Assembly: GCA_030435675.1 (NCBI GenBank)
Contig: CM059623.1
Location: 1,390,012 to 1,454,011, forward strand
From: Steinernema hermaphroditum
Lineage: Eukaryota > Nematoda > Chromadorea > Rhabditida > Steinernematidae
Length of the DNA stretch: 64,000 nt
Reading direction: 5' to 3'
In this document: in pieces, positions 47,621 to 59,314 of the stretch
Layout of the letters: each line of letters opens with the position of its first letter
Position numbering within the stretch: position 1 is the first letter of the stretch
Translations under genes and position numbers: made by a program
The notes under the pieces: model-generated
Seen by the model: only the letters and a program-made list of their open reading frames with translations
Told to the model about the DNA's origin: nothing
Database searches by the model: none

Positions 47621-48330
47621 CACAACTTCCACAACCCTTCCCATCTTCATCCCCTTCCAGCTCAACCCAACCCTCTCGGCCCAGCATCTAGATCAATGCC
47701 AAGCACAACAGCTCGGCGGAAGACACAATGCAACACTCATCATGTGTCTTTTCGCGAAAATAGAGACATCGCGTCACCCTCAGGCGGCGGCTGCGGCGAG
47801 ATGAGCAGCGCTCCAGGCTCCCGCGTCGCCGGCGACGACGGCGTCGCCAAGAGGCGACGAGCCCGCTGACGCCATATCGCACAATTCCCATCAAAATGTA
47901 TTATAGATATTTCATTGAGTGGAAAATGCACGAGAAAACACAATTTATCAGATCGCAGCCGCGTCAATAGGAGAGGCTCGGGGCGACACGGACACACAGC
48001 CCCCCTAAGCCGAGCACAGAGAGCTAAGCCCCATGTGGAGCGGGGCGATCAAAACGACGCTTTTTTGCGGGCATCCAGTGTGAGAAGAAGCAGAAAACGA
48101 AAACAGAGCAAGAGCCGAATTAATCGCGGATGAAGTGGCACGGCTTCGAAGTGGCCAGCGATCCTGAAATGAGATGTTTCCTTATTTTTAGCGTTCATCG
48201 TTCTGCGCGCGCGCGCGACCCCACGGCTATCCGATTCGCGATAATCTTTGTTTTTGGACGGCGACGTCCGATTCCCGGGGCAAAGAAGCCGAAATAGGAC
48301 CCACGGCGATGGGTTCAGGAGGTCGGTAGT
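47620..48330. promoter_or_regulatory. GC-rich island 11
   Basis: The largest GC-rich stretch of the right half, with a GCGCGCGCGCG run near 48208. Its left part contains the paired block CCAGCTCAACCC...AGATCAATGCCAA...ACAGCTCGGC shared with 44212-44300. Minus frames with GC-rich third positions exist, for example starting MASAGSSPLGDAVV near 47875, but no reliable splice site supports them. Confidence 0.4.
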
Positions 48331-48964
48331 AAATAAGGGTCCCCGCAAAATCGATAGCTTTTAGTAAATAGCGGTACTTGAGGGTGTGCTCCAGTGACAC
48401 TTTCAAAAGAATGCCGGAAACGAATGACCACCGAAAAGGAGGCTGACGTTGGTGGGGCCAACAAAACAAAAGTGGATGGATTACGGGGAGCACAAAGAAA
48501 TATCCCGGATACACATGTCAGAGTGGCACGACGCGAGAAATGGAATTAAACTCGCGCGACAAACACGGTGATAAATGGTGGGAGTGTAGGCTTGATTGTC
48601 GCTGGGAGTAAGCAACTCCGTGCACTTCGAGGAGGTCTCCGTGCTCATTCGTGTAAATACAATTTGCGGTAACGAAATTGGCGTGATACGTCAGCAGCGC
48701 AGAGAGAAAATATTAAACGCAAAAAGGAATAGCATTGTACAGGGTTCAGAAAAAGTCCGCCGAAAATCGACCATATCTCGAAAGAGTGAATGAATTAAAT
48801 CGAATAACATTCTTCACGAGAAAGAGCAGCAAAACCTACATGGGATATTACAGATTCAGTTCGAAGCGACCGCCTCCTGAAAATCTAAAGTAGCATTGAA
48901 ATTTACAAAAGGAAAAACACAAAAATCCGAAATTTTGCAAGCTACTAAAACAAACAGTGCCATA

Positions 48965-49045
48965 GAACGACCGCTCACTCAAGTCATTCAACGGACCCCA
49001 GAGAAAGAGATAGAGTGAACCACCGATCGCTGGGGACGCAAGTAA
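48965..49045. repeat. GAACGACCGCTC repeat family member
   Basis: AGAACGACCGCTCACTCAAG at the left, a GAGAAAGAGATAGAGTG middle and CGATCGCTGGGGACGC at the right. The best preserved copy of the family. Confidence 0.45.
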
Positions 49046-49217
49046 CACTCGGACAAAAATGCAAACAATAAGCTGATTTTCTTGTGTGTGTGGTGAGCTT
49101 GTGAATAACGTAGTCCGTCAAAACAGAATAGCATCCTTGCCACACCAGACTTGCCTGTCATACTATAAAATGAAATCGTCGATTTTGTGCGCACACTCTT
49201 CATTCATTCGCTTTTAG

Positions 49218-50108
49218 GAGTATGTTCTATGTTTTTGTGGCTTCATAAAGGCCCAGAAGTGGTTTCACTTCCATACGAGCTTTCCACGAGCCGTATAGGG
49301 AAGCTTTTCAATCCGCAGTTTGGACTTCCCTTTCTTGAAACACCCTGCAATGGAACATCCTTCTATACCTCAAAAATAAATAGGTGAAAAATTTGATCTG
49401 TTGCAATTTAAGAGAGGATCTCCTAGCTCCAAGGTAAGTTACTAGTTTGCTAAGAAGAAAAATACGCGAAAACCATTAGTCCGCTGATGATTTTATGTCT
49501 CAGGTATACTATTTACGGCAAAAATTGTTAGAACGAAGACAAGCAGAAGAGCAATAGGCAAGAAGACAATACGTATAGACGCATAACAGACTGTCTCTCA
49601 GAAAAGAAGCGCTACTTTGTCATTCCTCACGCGTACAGTTTTCCGTTTTACGTTTGTTGGTTATTCGTTTTTCTCACACTTGGCACATTGCAAAGCTGGA
49701 ATTTGACATCGCAAAGCATATGGCTAGAACTGAATTCCTCGCTGCACACCATGGACACTGTTGCGCTCCAGTTCGTCGAGTCGACCGCGTACTCGCTTCA
49801 TAATTTGGATTATTTCCCTCTATCCTACACTACCATAGGCAATGCCATGTGGCAGGAAACAATTAATCTTGAAGCGACATGTCGGATCAGTCACTTCGTT
49901 TTTCTCTATCGAACACAGAGCGGATTTAAATGCTCCTTTTGCACGCATCGTCAAAGTCATTTTCTGGACCTCGAAGACATCAGGCAATTTGCAAGTTTTA
50001 ACAGACGATCTCGATCCTGAACCCAATGAGCATAAATCGTTGTTTTTCCGAGAAGATGACTACGATGGCCTCTGGTGCCTTCAGATCACTACGATAATAG
50101 CAAAATGA
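49218..50108 (+). CDS. Candidate multi-exon gene, unrecognised protein
   Basis: A three-exon plus-strand model with matching phases. Exon 1 is 49218-49383 (acceptor TTCATTCGCTTTTAG, donor AATAG|GTGAAA, leaves 2 bases). Exon 2 is 49696-49848 (acceptor TTGCAAAG, completes an AGC serine codon, leaves 2 bases). Exon 3 is 49919-50108 after a 70-nt intron ending TTTCTCTATCGAACACAG; it reads to a TGA. The product has mixed, charged composition: GPEVVSLPYELSTSRIGKLF, TVALQFVESTAYSLHNLDYF, ARIVKVIFWTSKTSGN and LTDDLDPEPNEHKS. No domain was recognised, and no signal peptide or start codon was located, so the 5' end is missing. A further exon (50115-50167, KVFIQLAKLGSKIVDEK before AAAAAG|GTATAT) could replace the stop. 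Donors GTGAAA and GTGGCA are weak, so a pseudogene is possible. Confidence 0.35.
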
Positions 50109-50239
50109 CAGCAGCAAAGTTTTCATCCAACTTGCAAAATTGGGCTCTAAGATCGTTGATGAAAAAGGTATATTTTGCGGAACTAAATTTGGAGAACTTG
50201 TGCCCTGCGGCGGAAGAGTGTAGAGACGCACTAGGGTCC

Positions 50240-51800
50240 TAACACGATCGTCTGTGCTGGGTCTCTGTCTCTGTAGACAGCTGTGTCTCATTATACCGGT
50301 TATGTCTCATTTAATTGTCTATGTCTAAGTGTTGTGTATTTAAAGAGCGAGAGTCGCAGAAGCGACAGCTCGGCTCCGGATAAAGGCTGTTTTGTTGCAA
50401 CGTTTCCCTTCGTCAGTACAACATCTCCGCGCCTGCTAGTTCCTGTATTCCCGCCCGGCAAATACTACAAGAGTTTCTTAAGGATCACATCGACAATCAT
50501 CCGCTACTCAAGACAGTCGAGTTGTCCGGTGACAAGTGGCCTGCTTCAATCCAACCTAATGTGAGGCAGTTCGTCTTACAAACAAGAATTAACGTTGCTC
50601 AACCCAAGAAACCATATGAAAACTTTTTTTTTTGAATAATTCTCCATAAAACCCGACTGAGATTATATGCGTATTTGTAGTATGTAGTACCGTTTTGACA
50701 TAAATTTAGGGACACAGAATTTACGATCGCGAAGAACCAAAAATCGAGCTCATGCTAACGCGAGACAGAAAGGAAGGTCATTCTGCTGTTCAACAAATAG
50801 GTCAAAGTTGACGATTGCGAAGTTTACAAGTGAAAGTTAGAAGTTGCATGTAAGACAGACAAAAATTAAAAAAAGGAAAGCAAGCACTACCAGATCCTGT
50901 GATACTAATGCACGGTATCGAGGCTACTTCCACCATATCACACCATACGTACGGATTTTGAGGAATCAAAGAAAAAAACAGTAAAAAACATGCATGACAC
51001 GATTAAAAAGGGATAAAAACGAACTAGACAGTAACAAAAATGAAACGTCGATGTCCAACTTGCAGATTCCCGCACACGAACCTCTTCAGCGACGCTAACG
51101 AGCACTCGGCACGCGCAGAGGACCTCTAAGCGCCTGCATAATACACGTTTTCAAGACATGCAAGTTCTAAAATTCCGCAAAAATCGATACGAACATCCCC
51201 AAATGACCTTTCAGGCGCCACTTTAGAGTGATACGAACAAGCGCAGTCGGTTTTATGCATTTCATTGTTCTTATGACATTGACTCTAATGTGAAGCGGAA
51301 CTAAAGGATGATAGGCCCATTCCGTGGAAGAGCGTGGAAATGATTGCCTAGAGGGGAAGGCGATGATTGTACAACAATTATGACTTCACAAATGGGAAGG
51401 CAAACCACTGTTTCATGTGTCGACTGTCAAAAATGTTTCCGTGTAATATTGGAATTTTTCGATAACAATCAATTCTTCTGAAATATGCATTACATACTAT
51501 TACATTACATACTAAGTGTTATGTGTGCAAAAATCTAATTCGACTTGTTCATAGTGCTAGGTGTGTCTGCTGTTCCCAAGATGTGGACTATAGCTGAGTC
51601 CCTCTTTCTATATTTCAAAGGTCTGTTACTTAGCGTATCACTTAACATATGCTAGTAATAAAATAAGGTGGCGCATATAATATGCAACATTTACACCGCA
51701 TTAACGTACACTGTAATATAATACACATGGAAAGCCAGCTCTTTTTTCACTTTCCCAATTTCCTCCACCGTATCGCACCGTAAACGAACTAAGAATGGAC
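50240..51800. other. Stretch without supported gene
   Basis: Mostly unique AT-rich DNA with CAAAAAT copies. One CTGTTTCA (51410-51417) matches the core of the Caenorhabditis 21U-RNA upstream motif; a single hit is not evidence of a cluster. Confidence 0.35.
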
Positions 51801-52060
51801 TGGTCTGTTGTTCTGTATGTGTGTGTTTTCCGCCCGGACGAAAGCGATCACATGAAATGAACCAACTACAAGACGTTCCAATATATCGACTTTCGAATCA
51901 TGTCGTACTAAACTTTCCATGTGGAAAGCGGGACACGGGCCGGCGTCGAACCAACTCCGACCAAGATATTCTTCCCTATCTCAAAGAAGTTATATACTCA
52001 TCCACTGTTTCAGACAAATCAAGGTCTAAGGGCAGCTTCAAACCGACCACGACCGTTTCG
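51800..52060 (-). repeat. SINE-derived fragments
   Basis: TGTATGTGTGTGTTTTCCG at 51812-51832 matches the tail of the complete SINE at 23345-23525, and GGGACACGGGCCGGCGTCGA near 51930 matches its head-body junction. Confidence 0.4.
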
Positions 52061-53128
52061 ACACCGTTGCAAAAATAATTATATGAAAGGTTCGCGAGGG
52101 TGGGAAAATTCCGCATATCGATAGCGAATACAATACTCCATCGATGAACATGATGGATTCAAAAAGAAGAAGACTAGACGGAACGCGATTTTCTGATGAT
52201 TGTAGTATTTCCAGGAAACCACAAGAAGCTATTGTTCCACAGCTATAACTTTGGTTAACACCTTGGTTAACATTTCACAAGCGTTTCATATCGTTTGGAT
52301 TCGAATGTCCGGAGGTCTACGCGTAAGATGAATGTGCTAACTGCTTCAAGAGGGCGGCATTTCTGCTCTATGGCTCAGTCAACTAACAATTACTTCGTAA
52401 AATTTTTGAGCTTATCACACATATGCAGTGTAGCCGCGTGATTTGATTTATCTGTCCAGCCTAACTTCCTACAAAAATTCAAATGAAAGTGTTCAACATT
52501 TCCGAATAGATGCTGCTTGCAAATATGCTCGTGGTATACACATCTCCGGAATGCGGCCAGCGAACAGCAGAACAAAATACTGCGCTGCCTATCGCGGTTA
52601 TTGCGTATCGTCGAACTAGAACTATCTAGGAAAGCGCCTAAACAACGTATAGCTGTGCTTCTCTAGTAACTCTAGTAGGGTTTCAAACGTTTAGTGATGT
52701 GTGCAAAAATTTCAAATGAAGAGGTATCTCTTCGAAGAGTAGCGCCACTTCCGGAATCAGCTCTTCACGACTTCGATGGCCGCGCAAACTAATGGGAACG
52801 CTGCATTCTATTCGGATTCGTCTGCTCCACCGAAATCAGTAAAAAATCAGCAACCACGGTGTGACTCTGTTCTTCTTTGTGCATATATGAGACGTCCTGC
52901 ACGGCGTAAGCCGTTGATTCAGGAAGATCAATCGTGAAAAAAAATCGAGGTATCTCTTACAAGAGAATACGAACTGGAACGGCTTCACAGTAGTCCATGT
53001 ACTCAAGAATAGACTGTTGCTTGTCGGCTGGCTCAGAATCTCACCAAAAATATAAAAAGGTTGATAAGTCGAAAGCCGTTCGAGTCTCAACTAATCAACT
53101 ATTTTCTGATAACGAAAACGCTGTTATA

Positions 53129-54370
53129 TTGGGTTGGTGCATTGAAGATGTCGGTTTTCTATTTTCCGTATATTTTCGCACTGTGTAACCCTGGGGCAAC
53201 ATGGGTTAGTGCGTTCGTTTGGGTGATTGATTCTGTCCTCAGACCGTGCCTTCCGATGGCCCTCATGCATATTCTCCGCTTTCCTTGAACTATTTTATAT
53301 TCATGGTCCGCGAAGTGCCACCTGGTGATCCGAGACACCGAACTTTCAACGACCTCTCCGGGGGACTATTTATTCGGTAGGTGGTATACTCTGCTATCCA
53401 CATTTACAGCAGGAGCTGCGCTTCCAAGCGCACATGCCGCTCTCTTCCTGTAATGTCACATTGAGAGCAAATTCCAAGAACATGAAAAATTCGGCAAAAA
53501 GCAGTAGTCTGCAAGGTGGCTAAACTTTCTTCTTGATTTTACAAACTTTAGCGAAGGGTATGCAGGCACCATGGTTGACCAGCTAAGGTGCTCGAATACC
53601 GTAATGACTATTGCCTCGATACCTTAGGCCACAAGTGGAAATTAGAAGCTCCGATTTCCCATGACTTTTCCGACACCTTATCGGCCGGCGCATCTCAGTC
53701 AGCCCAGTATTTACCTATATTTCCCAAATGGCATCTATTCCCCTTATTTTTTGTGATTGCTAAGGTCAAGAAGGCTCTAGCTATGTAGTCCATGGTAATA
53801 ATTGAGGACATGGACCAGGAAGAGGAACCAAAGATTGAGTTGTGGTCAGAACCAGGCCGAAAAAAGTGATATGCCACTATGCTATATGCGGCATTACTCA
53901 AGCACGTCAGCTACAGTTTGCGCCTAATAACTAGAAAAATCTCTTTTTCTTATTCAAGATAGGATAAGAACTAGGAGCCGGATTCCGGATTTCACTAGTT
54001 CCAACGGGAGCACCCAATGTTTGATAAATTAGATTGCCCTCAAAACTGCTGCTCATCTTCAGCTGTGACTCAGTTACTTATTGTGCGTGTAGATCTCCCA
54101 CAGCTCTATCTGATCGCTATTTGTACGGGATTGTCGGAAACATCAGCAACTAAAAAGAGCTTACAAAGTTTACAATGGCGCCAAAAACAGACTAAATGCA
54201 ATGTTTCGACCTCGAACTTCTCCTGTTCTGCAGTGGGGTGGCCAGGCTTCCTTCCAGGAAGTGCTCTGAGGCTGAGCAGTTAAACGATGAATATCCCCAG
54301 TGAAATATGTGTTTTTATGCTAAGGAACTTGTTGCGAAAAAAAACCGACATTTTCAATGCACCAACCCAA
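53129..54370. mobile_element. Mariner-type element, non-autonomous
   Basis: A 1,242-bp element with inverted ends TTGGGTTGGTGCATTGAAGA (left) and TTGGGTTGGTGCATTGAAAA (right end, minus strand), flanked by TA on both sides (53127-53128 and 54371-54372). The length is that of a complete mariner, but no transposase motif (W-F-x-R-F or P-S-D-Y-H-L-F) was recognised on either strand, so the interior is unrelated filler or too decayed to recognise. Confidence 0.75.
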
Positions 54371-54499
54371 TATTATATGCGATCGAGATAGATGGGATCT
54401 CTGCCTTTCCAGCATAGGTGATCAAACGAAATACGTCAAGCGAAGCCCATCATGTCACACTGATTAATGTGAATATAGGATGCTACAAAAATACATATC

Positions 54500-54810
54500 G
54501 TAACGACGAATCCTTTTGGCCCCAAAAATAGATCTCTGATTCTCGTGAACTGATGTGATCATCGAACGCTACAAAAACAGGTTTAAGATGACAACGTTGT
54601 ATTGTGGTGTTCAGCGAGCACACCGAGCACAGCACATAATGTTGAAGTCCTGAGCCCATCATGCCTTACTGAACCAATTACTGAACCAAAACTATATTGC
54701 CAATCCCCCTTGGTCCCAAAAATAGATCTCAGAATCTCGTGATTAGTGAACGCAGCAAAGTCACGTTTAAAATGGAAATACTACATTGTGGTGTTTAAAC
54801 GGTTCCTCAA
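54500..54810. repeat. Diverged outlying copies of the 115-bp repeat
   Basis: TTTTGGCCCCAAAAATAGAT (54507) and TTGGTCCCAAAAATAGATCT (54710) correspond to the unit start of the array at 55141, and GTTTAARATGACAACG-like sequence follows. These are older copies of the same unit. Confidence 0.6.
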
Positions 54811-55140
54811 TCAAAGTTCAGTTCATTGCTGTTCGCGAGCCGTATCCAAGAAGGTGTGAAACATCATGTTTTATCAACATCTCAGCTAATTTCTGCTCTA
54901 GTTGCGTCTCAATTTGAAAGATTTCATGATGTTAAAAAATTTAAAACGAGGAAGTAGCTCTTAAAACGAATACGAAGCTTGGACGTTCAGAAACAAACAC
55001 AAATCAGACTGATATCTCACATTTACGTGACTGAACCAACTACAAAACGTTCCAAAACATCAAGCGAAACCTTCGAAGCAATACATCATGTCGTACTGAA
55101 CCACAAAGGAACCGTTTACAAAAATTTATACTATAGTGAC

Positions 55141-55440
55141 GAACCCTTTTGGCCCCAAAAATAAATCTTACAATCTCGTGATTATCGATCGATGAGGGCA
55201 CAAATGACAGACCTGATCTAACTTTACTAACCACAAAAATACAGGTCATACTGACGAACCCTTTTGGCCCCAAAAATAAATCTTACAATCTCGTGATTAT
55301 CGATCGATGAGGGCACAAATGACAGACCTGATCTAACTTTACTAACCACAAAAATACAGGTCATACTGACGAACCCTTTTGGCCCCAAAAATATATCTCT
55401 AGAATCTCATGAACTGTTGTGATTTTCGAACGCTACAAAA
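55141..55440. repeat. 115-bp tandem repeat, two perfect units plus partial
   Basis: GAACCCTTTTGGCCCCAAAA recurs at 55141, 55256 and 55371, period 115. The first two units are essentially identical, so the duplication is very recent. Each unit contains two CAAAAAT copies (after GGCCC and after ACCA). Confidence 0.9.
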
Positions 55441-55559
55441 TCACGTTTAAGATGACAGCGTTGAATTGTGGTATTCAGCGAACACACCTGCAAAACAACT
55501 TGTCCCCATGCTGAAATCCTCACTGTAAACAACACATTTCGCGTTCTCTTCAGTTCCGA

Positions 55560-56400
55560 TCGATCGGTTCCTCTGTTCACTAGGCAACTACTATACAATG
55601 AGGACTGTCCTTATAACTGTGGTATGTGTGGAAAACCAAACCACAAAGATTGCATTCCCATTTAGGCTATTCTAGTCTCTCTTCTACTCACTGTTGCAAT
55701 CATCGTGGTTCTCAGAATTCTGTAAGTGAAACTCCGAATTGGCATTCAGTAAAGTTTTAGCTACCCCGACATGGTTCTGCCATCGTATATGAGTCACTAG
55801 AAAGTCACCTCCAGCACTGTCGGACGCTTGGTCTCATCAGCAAAAATATTAGCACACATTGTCGAAGGTAAGGTCGTCATCAAAAATATTCGTTTATTGT
55901 CTCCTGCGTAATAGTTTAGCGAACATAACGAAACACATCAAAAATGTTGTATTTAAGATGTCTCGGAAAACAGTGTTTTCTCAATCTGCTGTGCAAAAAA
56001 AATTTCAAATTAAAACGAAATGTAGAAGCAAAGCAAACCTTCCCAACACAATTTTTCCATTGTGGATGCTGTAAAGGTAAAGGTTTCGCAGCATCCCATG
56101 CAGGAACACCCCTCAAGAACAAAAATCGTACCAGTGTTCTACGAAGACACCAGGCATTGAACCAAAGTGTGTGTTGTCTGCAAAGATCAAGGTTTTGTGC
56201 TGTTCGGCAGCATCCCGATGTACTATGTGCTGATACATATGCCCATCCTATTCAGAAATGTCCTTGTTTGCTTATTGCTCAAGGACACAAAGAAGATTCA
56301 ATAAGCAGCCGTTACTATGAGCATGAAGAGCTCATAGTGACTGGGTTTACAGCGCACCAGTTACAAGAAAGGGTCATACACATTAACCGCGAATTCTTAT
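55560..56400 (+). other. Cysteine-rich frames resembling zinc knuckles
   Basis: A plus frame ending near 55663 reads CPYNCGMCGKPNHKDC, with C-x2-C-x4-H-x2-C spacing. Near 56055 another reads HCGCCKGKGF, and near 56170 one reads CVVCKDQGFVLF in a shifted frame. These resemble zinc-knuckle or retrotransposon Gag-type motifs but do not match the classic CX2CX4HX4C. A related composition appears at 56260 (KCPCLLIAQGHKEDS). A decayed Gag-like or tandem cysteine-rich gene is possible, and chance is not excluded. Confidence 0.2.
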
Positions 56401-56651
56401 GAAACATAGCAAGGAGGTGGTTCGGCAGTCCGGATTAGGTTGCAAAAATATCAGTGGCTGAAGATAACTTTTGTGGAATGTACATAAGCACGAATTTCAA
56501 ACACAACTATTTGGTTTACTTAATTATTCGTTCATTTTCTCATTTTCTATGAAACATAGTAAGAGACAGTTGGAATCTCATGGTTAAATTGGTTTGTGGA
56601 ACTGTGTGAAGCTCAAAACTAGGAATTCACCACACAAAACTTTCTTACAAG

Positions 56652-56783
56652 AATAAACAAAACAAAATTCGTCCTTTTGTGACGTGGACTAACAGAAATA
56701 GAGCAAACCCTGTCAGAAAGCCGTTAGACCTTAGTAACAGCAGTTTCTGGATATTTTCGGGTGTCATTGACCTTCAGAGATTG
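56652..56783 (+). CDS. Candidate internal exon, unrecognised
   Basis: A 132-nt phase-0 plus-strand model: acceptor TTTCTTACAAG (AAG, weak) and donor TTG|GTAAGA. The frame contains IRPFVTWTNRNRANPVRKPL and FSGVIDLQRL. No family was recognised. Confidence 0.25.
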
Positions 56784-57284
56784 GTAAGAAAACTCGAAAC
56801 TTGCATAGCCCTGAATGGAACTTCCGGCTGCTCTGAAGCAAAAATCCTACCACTGTACTACGAAAACGCCAGGCAGTCGATAGGCTTCGCTTTATATGCT
56901 TGAAGATGAAATAACTTATTTTTGGCAATATAGCAAGATACCACCACTGTTTCCACATCTTTGACCATTGAAATAGCGCTATTTGAGAAGCTATCAGCGT
57001 CGGAAACTATTGTCAATCCAAGGAGAAGATCTTATTTTTGCTTTGCTTCAGCTAGATGTCATAAACAATGTCAAGAGCACCGTTAAATATGAAGAATTAG
57101 TTCAATAGTTTACTGTTTTTCCCCTTTCTCTTGAAAGTGCTTTCCTCTGTTCATCCTTCCAAAAATCAATTGCCCCTTTGTTGCACGTCGCATCTGCAAA
57201 TGACCTTTGAAAACTGCTAAATCGAGAGGGCGAGCAGCGGAACAGCAGCTTCGACAAATTCATTGTTACGTCTCGCGTCCATTC

Positions 57285-57870
57285 CATACCCATTAATTAC
57301 ATAACAATCAATAATAGCTCCCGCGACGGCGCGACATCAGAAATCAGTCCGGCGGGAGGAGGTCCTGCAGCGCCAAAGACAAAAGACAAAGAGGCTGGTG
57401 GTGGCCGAAGAAAAAAACGGCAAAATAAACAAAAGAAGTCCATAAACAGTGAAGCGAGGGGCGGCGCGCCTCTCGGCGCCAAGAGTTAGGCGACAGTAGC
57501 GACTTTAAATTGCGCAACGGCTGACGCCGACGGCTTAGGCTCGGCCCATCCCAAAGCACAACACATCATCATAGTAGGGGGGCTCGGGCTAGTCGCCGGC
57601 GGCCTATCTTCTTCCTCCCTTGTTCCGTCATCGACCCGCGCCGAGCCCGGGACACCCGCCGGGAGCCGTTGGAACAGCTGCCCAGGCGGCACTTTTTGCC
57701 CTCGAGACGCGTTGGAGCAGCGCCGGAGCCCCAGCTCCACTTAATGAACGCTAAAAAACGGCTAGTGCAAAAAGTGGCCTTTCGGTAGGTCCGGGGCCGT
57801 TAGCCACCCTCCGCCGAAAGGCCGCCGACACGTCCCGGATCGCATTTGCTATTCATAAGGAAAGCACAGG
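57285..57870. promoter_or_regulatory. GC-rich island 12
   Basis: Begins with CCCATTAATTACATAACAAT, then AATAATAGCTCCCGCGACGG, a looser version of the block shared by 44212-44300 and 47640-47720, and continues as a strongly GC-rich 500 bp. The minus strand carries an 84-codon open frame without good splice sites. A regulatory module is the favoured reading. Confidence 0.4.
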
Positions 57871-58003
57871 AAAGCGCCTCGGACTCGAATACATCAAATA
57901 TTTAGTGTTTTGGCAAATTATTTATTTGAAAAGAGCTCCACGAGAGACGATCAACTTTTTCCGAAAGTTTGGAGTCGAAGATTAGTTGCGAAAAGAAAAA
58001 GAA

Positions 58004-58011
58004 TGACGTCA
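58004..58011. promoter_or_regulatory. CRE-like TGACGTCA
   Basis: A perfect CREB/ATF palindrome about 140 bp right of GC-rich island 12. Another copy is at 59543-59550. Confidence 0.3.
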
Positions 58012-59059
58012 TTGTTTGGCTCTAGTGGGTCGTTCCATTGTTATGTCGGCAATGGCGATGTGCCTCACCACGGCCAACCTCTACTGTAAAATGAACGTAG
58101 AGCCGTTTCGACAGACCATTTCGATCTCCAAAGAATCAAAAATATTGTACAACGCAGTAAGGAATGAGCTAGGTTTCCATATCCCAGCTATTTCCCATCC
58201 CGACTATTGACTAAACTGCAGGGCTATCATAAAAATGGCTTGTATGGCACAACAAGGAAACGATCTAGTACAGGTTGGCGCAGATAAGTTGCAAAATAAA
58301 GAAATCAATGAAACTCACTGTGGTGTTCTCCGAATACGACATTTTCAAGAACAAAAATGGAACACTTTGTAGATGTGCCATCTTGCTGAAAAGTCTACCC
58401 AATGGAAGAGGACTTGTTGCGGCGCCGCGGTTTAGAGTAGAGCCAAACAAAGCATATTGAGGCATTTACAGAAATACTAGTTACCAAGAAAGTACAGTAG
58501 TCAAAGCGATCGTAATGCTTTTATTGTTTAACGAAAGTACCAAAAATATTGTCCAGCGCAGTAAGCAGAATAGAGGTGTTCTGAAATGGGTCGAACAAGA
58601 GGGATACTACAGTTTCGGTTCAAAGTAGCCGCGCTACAGGCCTCAAAACACTTCGGCGATCGTGATACTTTAATATGATTTAATAGATCTTTTATTGCAT
58701 TCGATGATGCTTCTGTTCTTTCATGAAGGGACCAAAAATAATGACGTGTAAGTCACCAGACCTATAAGGAAAGTGGCGACTCAAAAAATACGACAAAAAT
58801 AATGCCGCAGGGTAAGCCAAGAAATTGGTGTATGCTATTCGCTTCGCGTCAGGCCCCTGGACAGAAGAACAAACGAGTGGCTGAGAGGTGTAACGAAGCT
58901 GAAAGATGCCCACGACTCCGCGACAAGAAGGAAGTGGAACTACGCCTGGAAGATCGCTCGTGAAATGCCTGAGAAGTATTCACATGTAGACAAGCTAAGC
59001 GACACCAAAAAGGACGTTATGTGTCGCGCAGAGTATAAGTGGGCCTTTAGAAAATGCAA

Positions 59060-59314
59060 AAATGTTGTCGTGAGTTTCCGTGTAGTTTGCTTTCGGATTC
59101 TGCTTAACAACCTCGGTTAATGCTGCTTCACCCAAAATTTCGGGACGTTTTCCATGTGTTTCGTACTCAAGGCTCTTGTCTCCATTATGGAAACGCTGGA
59201 ACCACCGCTCGCACTATAGCTCTACAAGAACGATTAACCGTATTATACAAGAACTTATTAGAACGAAAGAAGAAACAAAATCAACATGATCCACATTTCT
59301 TTTGCACCAACTTA
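59060..59314 (-). mobile_element. Truncated mariner copy with transposase N-terminus
   Basis: One mariner end (TTGGTGCAAAAGAAATGTGG on the minus strand, at the right) followed by a decayed reading frame: CERWFQRFHNGDKSLEYETH and GKRPEILGEAALTEVV. This is a better preserved mariner DNA-binding domain (W-F-Q-R-F, N-G-D, K-R-P) than the copy at 42871-43810, of which it is a diverged relative. The element stops near 59060, with no second inverted repeat and no catalytic domain. Confidence 0.75.
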
